Under the pieces are notes generated by a model that worked only from the letters and a program-made list of their open reading frames with translations, had not been told where the DNA came from and made no database searches. Below, in pieces: positions 7,308 through 11,018 of a stretch of 11,018 nt of DNA. The stretch comes from Chryseobacterium gleum. GTDB taxonomy: Bacteria > Bacteroidota > Bacteroidia > Flavobacteriales_D > Crocinitomicaceae. The translations under genes and the position numbers were made by a program. Every line of letters begins with the position of its first letter. Position 1 is the first letter of the stretch. Location: assembly GCA_945877045.1 (NCBI GenBank), contig CAMCQW010000046.1, forward strand, positions 1-11,018, given 5' to 3'.

Positions 7308-8582
7308 TTAAATATTTAATGCTTTTTCAGAGACAGTTCCACGCAGATGGAAATAAATAAGACCAAAAATCGAAAACACCAATCCCGCAGCACTGCCGTA
7401 AATCGCCAATTGGACAATTAGGTCACTTTTGTTAAAATTCCACCAACCAAATTCCCCTGAAAAAATGAGAATAACGCTTGCTAAATATCCAAAACTATCA
7501 GATAAATACATAAGGAATCCAACGTTTCCTTCGATTCGATAAGCCGCAACAAAACGTTCAAGGAGTACGATTTGAAAAGGCACGTAACCCATAGCCATGC
7601 CAATTCCGCTTAAAATGGTAAAACTTATAAACGAAATTTGCCCATTACTTAAGCTTATACCTGCTAGAAACATAAGGATAAACCCCAATAAAATGAGCCA
7701 TTGGCATAGAAAAAAAGCGCGGGAATTATTTTTTACAAAAATGACCAATGAGGTCGTTAGCAAAACGGTAAATGCAACGAGAAGTTCGGTTTTTATAAAA
7801 ACTCCTGAATTGAATTCGCCAGACGATTCCATAATTTCAACAGCGTAGTTATCTCGAAAATCACGAAATACCGTTAAGCACAAGTACAAAAAAACAAACG
7901 AAAGTATACCCGGCAAAAAAAGAAATAACAAACGGATTCGTTTTTTTCCAGTTAAGGCAGACCGTTTGGTCTTGAGATGGATGTCTTCTGCATCAGGTTC
8001 GGGTATTTGTTGTAACATCCAAATAGACAACAGCAATATAGGTAGGAAGATAAGACCAACCGCGAAGGGCATCCAAAATTCTGGTAAATTGAAGTAGGCA
8101 TTATCCATTAGGTATCTTGCCAAGGATTTCACCAAACCTGAGGAGAGAATGGCGCCAATGGCGATACCTGCAGCTAAGGCTTCAGTTAGTTTCCTTCCTT
8201 CTACAAACGAAAAAAGCACCCCCCAAACGAGGCCCAGCGGCAAACCATTGAGAAATAAACATATGAATTTATATGGAACAGGCACTAATGCAAAAAGTAA
8301 AAGTGCGGCATGAGCAAAAAGAATAAGGTAAAGTATTAAGCGTTTTCGAGAGGTGTTAGATAATTCAGAAATCACTTTGATTCCAATAAACTTGGAAAGC
8401 ATGTACCCGACAATTTGACTCGTAAGTAATATCGATTTTAATCCAAATCCCCAAACAGTTTCGCCTTCATAGGTCCCTGCATTGAAAGGCTTTCTAAAGG
8501 CGTACATGGTGGAATAGGCCATGAAAACCGCCGTAAATGACCAAAAGAAAAACAATAAACTTTGATTCGGAACCTTTTTCAC
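7308..8582 (-). CDS. MFS transporter, DUF5690-like with GlpT-type features
   Basis: Protein of 424 residues, very hydrophobic, with about 12 predicted membrane segments and a charged central loop (about 194-217), as in the MFS. It looks like the Bacteroidota DUF5690 family. Read against E. coli GlpT by eye, MYAFRKPF (R30, K31) matches the RKNF of helix 1 (GlpT R45, K46). Likewise GYMLSKFIG (K64) matches GFSKFIMG (K80), with nearly equal spacing (34 versus 35). R240 or R243 in VFRDFRD lies where GlpT R269 is expected, and the late NVGFLMYLSDSFGYLASV resembles GlpT helix 11. GlpT uses those Arg/Lys residues for phosphate groups, so a phosphonate or organophosphate substrate is a reasonable inference. 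The start is GTG at 8582; the next Met (21) would cut helix 1. It is the first gene after a promoter match and probably heads the operon. Confidence 0.85.
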   Translation of the reverse strand: MKKVPNQSLLFFFWSFTAVFMAYSTMYAFRKPFNAGTYEGETVWGFGLKSILLTSQIVGYMLSKFIGIKVISELSNTSRKRLILYLILFAHAALLLFALVPVPYKFICLFLNGLPLGLVWGVLFSFVEGRKLTEALAAGIAIGAILSSGLVKSLARYLMDNAYFNLPEFWMPFAVGLIFLPILLLSIWMLQQIPEPDAEDIHLKTKRSALTGKKRIRLLFLFLPGILSFVFLYLCLTVFRDFRDNYAVEIMESSGEFNSGVFIKTELLVAFTVLLTTSLVIFVKNNSRAFFLCQWLILLGFILMFLAGISLSNGQISFISFTILSGIGMAMGYVPFQIVLLERFVAAYRIEGNVGFLMYLSDSFGYLASVILIFSGEFGWWNFNKSDLIVQLAIYGSAAGLVFSIFGLIYFHLRGTVSEKALNI

Positions 8583-8605
8583 ACACCTAAACTAAGATGA
8601 TTTTC

Positions 8606-8639
8606 CAAACTTATTATTCCCTTTATATTAAATTTGAAA
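8606..8639 (-). promoter_or_regulatory. Bacteroidota-type promoter for the transporter-phnX-TonB operon
   Basis: On the minus strand, TAAGTTTG (8606-8613) matches the Bacteroidota -7 consensus TAnnTTTG exactly. TTTC (8636-8639), a near match to -33 TTTG, lies 22 bp upstream, slightly longer than the usual 19. Transcription would start about 18-20 nt before the GTG at 8582, giving a short leader. It sits in the only sizeable gap (8583-8755) in the cluster. Confidence 0.5.
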
Positions 8640-8755
8640 CGCTTGATCATCTTTGTTGAATAAATCATAGTTATAGATTGATAAACGGAAAGCAACGAAA
8701 AAATCTTCAATGCTATCCTAATATTTTTACCTATGATCGCTTGAGAAGCACACAA

Positions 8756-9979
8756 TTATTCTACAATGAAGGGCTTGGTGAGAAGCTTACCTCCAATTTG
8801 AAATTTCAAGAGGTAATTTCCTCGTCTAAGCTTGGATAAATCGATATTGAGCTTATTTGCATTAATTGCTTCAGCATTCTCTTCTTCTTTCACAGCCTTT
8901 CCCTGAAGGTTATAAATCACGTAGGATATCGATTGTTGATCATTATTCTCAAACCAAATGCTCAGAATATCCGTTGCAGGATTGGGGTACATTTTTATGA
9001 AATCTTCTTGAATTTCAGTAGTAGCAACAATAGGATCTGAATGCAAGGAATCCAACCATGAGGTTCCATCTAAGTTAAACGCTGGGTCAGTAGGATTGCA
9101 GGAAGTACCCCTAAATAAATGATCAAGTGCTGTTACCGCGATATCGGCTTGCGACGGATTGTTAAGCGCGACTTGTGCGTTATGATTTCCCATTACATAA
9201 CTTCCAGGATCAGCAACATTGGTGAGTTGTTTTGAAACAGGGTTGTTTCCACTTCCTACCCACCAAATCTTGCGTTCTGAATTGGTATTTCCTCCATGCC
9301 CAGTTCCAATGCCGCCATGATCGGTGGTTAATAAGATAATCCAATCTTCATTGGCATAATTCGGACGACTGTACAAGGCGTTTAATATGCTACCTATATG
9401 ACCGTCAACGGTTTGAATAGCAGCAATGTAGGCCGGATTCGCAGGGTTAAATCCAATAGAATGCCCTGTTAAGTCGCATTCATCAAAATATACAAAAAGT
9501 ACATCCAAATTAGGATTGGCCAGTTGGGTTTGCGCAGCAGAAACGCTGTTGGCGCCGCATCCATCACACACTTTAATTTTTTGGTCCCATCCATCGTTGT
9601 ACACATTATCGCTCATAGGAGCCCATTGCACGATTTGAACTTCATATAAGTCAGGTAGACAATCTTTAGCAAGGCGGGTAAAATAGGGGTACTGGTTGTA
9701 GTTGCTTCCTGAATACGAATTGCTGGTTACTCCGTGCTTCGGAAATTCTACTCCACACATTATGGTAGACCATGACGGACCGGATACTGTTATACCCTCA
9801 TGCCAGGACTCATAGGTATAAAAACCTGAAGCAATCAAGGCGTCAATATTGGGAGTGTTTGCTTGTTGTAAAGCATCCGTACGAACACCATCTATTCCAA
9901 TAATCAATACTTTCCTAGGCTGAGAAGCAAACATGATTAAGGTGAAGAATAAAGATACGAGGGTAAACTGAAGTTTCAT
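8756..9979 (-). CDS. T9SS-secreted alkaline-phosphatase-superfamily phosphodiesterase-like enzyme
   Basis: Protein of 407 residues. A signal peptide (about 1-19) precedes a type I phosphodiesterase/NPP-like domain (about 22-315). Likely active-site residues: D30 (IIGIDG), Ser66 in TVSGPSWSTIMCG as nucleophile, D169 and H173 (CDLTGH), D220-H221 (TTDHGG) and H266 (GNHNAQ). A type A T9SS sorting domain follows (about 328-407: KMYPNPATDILSI...IYNLQGK...GNYLLKF). The enzyme should act outside the cell or on its surface. Its catalytic domain is clearly related to that of the enzyme at 6307-7263, with shared blocks such as KVLIIGIDG, ERKIWW and EDWIIL, so the two are paralogues with different destinations. 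It precedes the phosphonate operon by 173 bp on the same strand. I infer a role in freeing phosphonates or phosphate from extracellular esters. The start ATG is well placed before a clean signal peptide. Confidence 0.9.
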   Translation of the reverse strand: MKLQFTLVSLFFTLIMFASQPRKVLIIGIDGVRTDALQQANTPNIDALIASGFYTYESWHEGITVSGPSWSTIMCGVEFPKHGVTSNSYSGSNYNQYPYFTRLAKDCLPDLYEVQIVQWAPMSDNVYNDGWDQKIKVCDGCGANSVSAAQTQLANPNLDVLFVYFDECDLTGHSIGFNPANPAYIAAIQTVDGHIGSILNALYSRPNYANEDWIILLTTDHGGIGTGHGGNTNSERKIWWVGSGNNPVSKQLTNVADPGSYVMGNHNAQVALNNPSQADIAVTALDHLFRGTSCNPTDPAFNLDGTSWLDSLHSDPIVATTEIQEDFIKMYPNPATDILSIWFENNDQQSISYVIYNLQGKAVKEEENAEAINANKLNIDLSKLRRGNYLLKFQIGGKLLTKPFIVE

Positions 9980-10002
9980 ATTTTGATTTTTTTTGGTAAA
10001 AA

Positions 10003-10010
10003 TAAATATA
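10003..10010 (-). promoter_or_regulatory. Possible -7 element for the secreted phosphodiesterase gene
   Basis: TATATTTA on the minus strand matches TAnnTTTG at all fixed positions but the last, and lies 23 bp before the ATG at 9979. No clear -33 TTTG is found at the usual distance; only an A/T-rich TTTT 21 bp upstream. In DNA this AT-rich such a match can be chance. Confidence 0.25.
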
Positions 10011-10082
10011 CTTTAGTTTCGGCATGTTAATAAAATATTATATTAAAGATGTTTTCATAACAAGCTGATGATAATGATATTC

Positions 10083-10292
10083 TTAATTAACCAATTGTTC
10101 AAGGTCATACTTTCTAATAAATTTTGCTATGTTTTTGATTTCAATCAACTCATCAAACCAATAATTTAGAGAGAAACTATCAAGTCCCTCAAAATAATTG
10201 AATTTTAATGTTCTAAACTTTTCATGATTTAATTTAATTCTTAAATCTATTATTTGAACACCCGTATTTGCAATTAACGAAACATAATCCAT
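10083..10292 (-). CDS. Small ORF of unknown function, possibly a gene remnant
   Basis: ATG to TAA, 69 codons, preceded by an in-frame TGA a few codons upstream. The product is mostly polar and charged, with a segment rich in Phe, Tyr and Asp (NYFEGLDSFSLNYWFDEL) and a basic-acidic end. There is no signal peptide, membrane helix or motif that I recognise. It lies in the AT-rich stretch between the phosphodiesterase gene and a broken outer-membrane protein gene, with no ribosome-binding sequence or promoter match. It could be a real small gene, a decayed fragment or a chance ORF. Confidence 0.3.
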   Translation of the reverse strand: MDYVSLIANTGVQIIDLRIKLNHEKFRTLKFNYFEGLDSFSLNYWFDELIEIKNIAKFIRKYDLEQLVN

Positions 10293-10392
10293 AAGAAATT
10301 TTAAAATAAGTCAACGATAAGTAACTCGCATGATATTCAAAAAAAGTAGATAAATTCCCCGTAAAGATGTTAAATTAACAACCCAATTCATC

Positions 10393-10608
10393 CTAAAACG
10401 CACAACCCATGTAAAGATAAACGCCGGTTTTACCTTCATTGTTGACAGCAAAATCAAAGCGTGTCCACACGTCTTTTTTGGGGAATAAAAGGTAATGAAT
10501 CCCGGCACCACCAGCATATTTTAAGTTCATGGAACTAATGTTTATTGCTTTATCATAAATAATTCCCGTGGAGGCAAAAACTGCTAGACCGAACAAGGAA
10601 ATAAACAA
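10393..10608 (-). pseudogene. C-terminal remnant of a BamA/TamA-type outer-membrane beta-barrel protein
   Basis: The reading frame gives about 71 residues ending KYAGGAGIHYLLFPKKDVW, then a TRFDFAVNNEG...GVYLYMGCAF stretch and a stop. This matches the shape of the last strands of Bacteroidota surface-antigen (Omp85/BamA-like) barrels: a GGAGxRY turn, a basic PKK loop, an RxDxAxxxEG strand and a final strand ending in Phe. The hundreds of residues that should precede it are missing. The only start is TTG at 10608, and an in-frame TAA lies a few codons further upstream. It is therefore a severed gene end rather than a working protein. The break probably reflects a deletion or rearrangement at the operon's right boundary. 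Confidence 0.55.
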
Positions 10609-10890
10609 GAAAAATGGTAAAAAAAGTTATTGAGATAATGGTTAATACCAATCGAATCTTCGTTTTTTTTAAATCTGTAATAGACGCCATAAAAGATAAT
10701 TTTAAATGAAATTATAAAAATATAATCAATTTTAACAGTTAATTTTACTCAAAGTAAGAATAATATTCACATAATAATTAGATGAGCCTTATTGGGCCAA
10801 CATTTTAAGCATATTTAACTTTATTCTTTTGAATGGTCGTATTTATTTATACCATAAAGCGAATCCATCATAAAATAAACACATTTTGAA
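10609..10890. other. AT-rich stretch with no convincing gene
   Basis: Strongly AT-rich sequence between the BamA-like remnant and the plus-strand promoter. The only thing of note is a 45-codon minus-strand ORF (10690 to 10553) with a basic start and one membrane-like helix (VLTIISITFFTIFLVYFL). It overlaps the remnant in another frame and has no ribosome-binding site. I see no RNA gene, repeat array or terminator here. Confidence 0.4.
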
Positions 10891-10921
10891 CTTGTATTTC
10901 TTAAAGAATTTTCTACTTTTG
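10891..10921 (+). promoter_or_regulatory. Strong Bacteroidota promoter reading out of the window
   Basis: CTTG (10891-10894) as the -33 element, a 19-bp spacer, then TACTTTTG (10914-10921), an exact TAnnTTTG match followed by C, A and A. The spacing is the preferred one for the primary Bacteroidota sigma factor. It points right, away from all other genes, and would start transcription near 10928. The tRNA-like sequence about 45 nt further on suggests it serves a stable RNA gene. Confidence 0.65.
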
Positions 10922-10932
10922 CAAACCAATTT

Positions 10933-10958
10933 TAATAAAACAAAAAGTTGTTTTATTA
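10933..10958 (+). repeat. Perfect 9-bp inverted repeat in the promoter leader
   Basis: TAATAAAAC (10933-10941) and GTTTTATTA (10950-10958) are exact reverse complements separated by an 8-nt loop. The hairpin lies a few bases after the predicted start of transcription. It is A/U-rich and so weak; it could be a leader structure, an operator or chance in AT-rich DNA. Confidence 0.4.
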
Positions 10959-10970
10959 GTGTTTAATATT

Positions 10971-10982
10971 GGTCCTATAGCT
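10971..10982 (+). other. tRNA-like 5' end, interrupted
   Basis: GGTCCTATAGCT has the form of a tRNA acceptor strand plus the start of the D arm (G1-G7, T8-A9, GCTC-like stem). The expected continuation, CAGxxGGTTAGAGC, is missing: a GC-rich palindrome begins at the next base. This may be a tRNA gene disrupted by a mobile palindrome, an assembly joint, or a chance likeness. It sits at a tRNA-like distance behind a strong promoter. Confidence 0.3.
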
Positions 10983-11010
10983 TCCCGTCGCTCACTACGT
11001 TCGGTCGGGA
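10983..11010. repeat. GC-rich imperfect palindrome at the window edge
   Basis: A 28-bp element begins TCCCGTC and ends GGTCGGGA, so its outer arms pair TCCCG with CGGGA and have one mismatch before a further pair; the middle is CGCTCACTACGTTCG. Its GC content contrasts sharply with the surrounding AT-rich DNA. It looks like the short dispersed palindromes common in Bacteroidota genomes, but only one copy is in this window. Confidence 0.45.
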
Positions 11011-11018
11011 CAGGCGAA

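Noticed and set aside
7597..7848. Plus-strand 83-codon ORF
   Set aside because: Antisense to transmembrane coding sequence of the MFS gene, where the reverse strand often stays open by composition.
8738..8748. Hairpin GCTTCTCAAGC just after the secreted phosphodiesterase stop (minus strand) as a terminator
   Set aside because: The stem is only 4 bp and no T-run follows it.
6307..9979. The two alkaline-phosphatase-superfamily enzymes as phosphonate monoester hydrolases or sulfatases
   Set aside because: The CxPSR formylglycine motif of those families is absent; the SGPxWS motif fits a serine-nucleophile NPP-like enzyme.
10311..10517. Minus-strand 68-codon ORF
   Set aside because: Overlaps the BamA-like remnant in another frame; the remnant's frame has recognisable barrel-end motifs and this one does not.
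10553..10690. Minus-strand 45-codon ORF with a basic start and one membrane helix
   Set aside because: No ribosome-binding site, no known motif, and it overlaps the barrel remnant; it could be a true gene start cut off by rearrangement but this cannot be shown.
1..11018. CRISPR array, insertion sequence, integrase, toxin-antitoxin or rRNA genes
   Set aside because: No regularly spaced repeats, transposase or integrase motifs, or rRNA sequence were seen on either strand.

Overview
The window comes from a Bacteroidota genome, most likely a Flavobacteriales-type organism. Three things point there: two proteins carry type IX secretion (T9SS) C-terminal sorting domains, there is a TonB-dependent receptor with an N-terminal carboxypeptidase-regulatory-like domain, and promoters have the Bacteroidota form TTG/TTTG-N19-22-TAnnTTTG with little Shine-Dalgarno sequence. 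All convincing protein genes lie on the minus strand, so the biological order runs from right to left.

Layout in transcription order. (a) 9979-8756: a secreted alkaline-phosphatase-superfamily (type I phosphodiesterase-like) enzyme with a T9SS tail. (b) After a 173-bp gap with a good promoter match, a tight run of seven genes: a 12-TM MFS/DUF5690-like transporter (8582-7308), a second, tail-less phosphodiesterase-like enzyme (7263-6307), phosphonoacetaldehyde hydrolase PhnX (6320-5514), a T9SS-exported SprB-repeat protein (5510-4257), a PhnX-like HAD hydrolase (4260-3568), a TIGR03364-type FAD amine oxidoreductase (3575-2406) and a TonB-dependent receptor (2413 to beyond base 1). Most junctions overlap by 4-14 bp.

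How they may work together (inference). The locus reads as a complete outside-to-inside phosphonate utilisation system. Exported phosphodiesterases would free 2-aminoethylphosphonate (AEP) or N-methyl-AEP from esters such as phosphonolipids or phosphonate-decorated glycans. The TonB receptor would bring the product across the outer membrane and the GlpT-like MFS protein across the inner membrane. The FAD enzyme would deaminate it oxidatively to phosphonoacetaldehyde, and PhnX would split the C-P bond to phosphate and acetaldehyde. No PhnW transaminase is visible, which fits reports of FAD oxidases replacing it. The exact substrates of the two phosphodiesterases, the SprB protein and the PhnX-like enzyme cannot be read from sequence.

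The right end (10000-11018) is a different kind of DNA: AT-rich, with a 69-codon unknown ORF, a severed C-terminal fragment of a BamA/TamA-type outer-membrane protein, and a well-formed plus-strand promoter. That promoter leads into a leader hairpin, a tRNA-like 5' end (GGTCCTATAGCT) and an imperfect GC-rich palindrome at the window edge.
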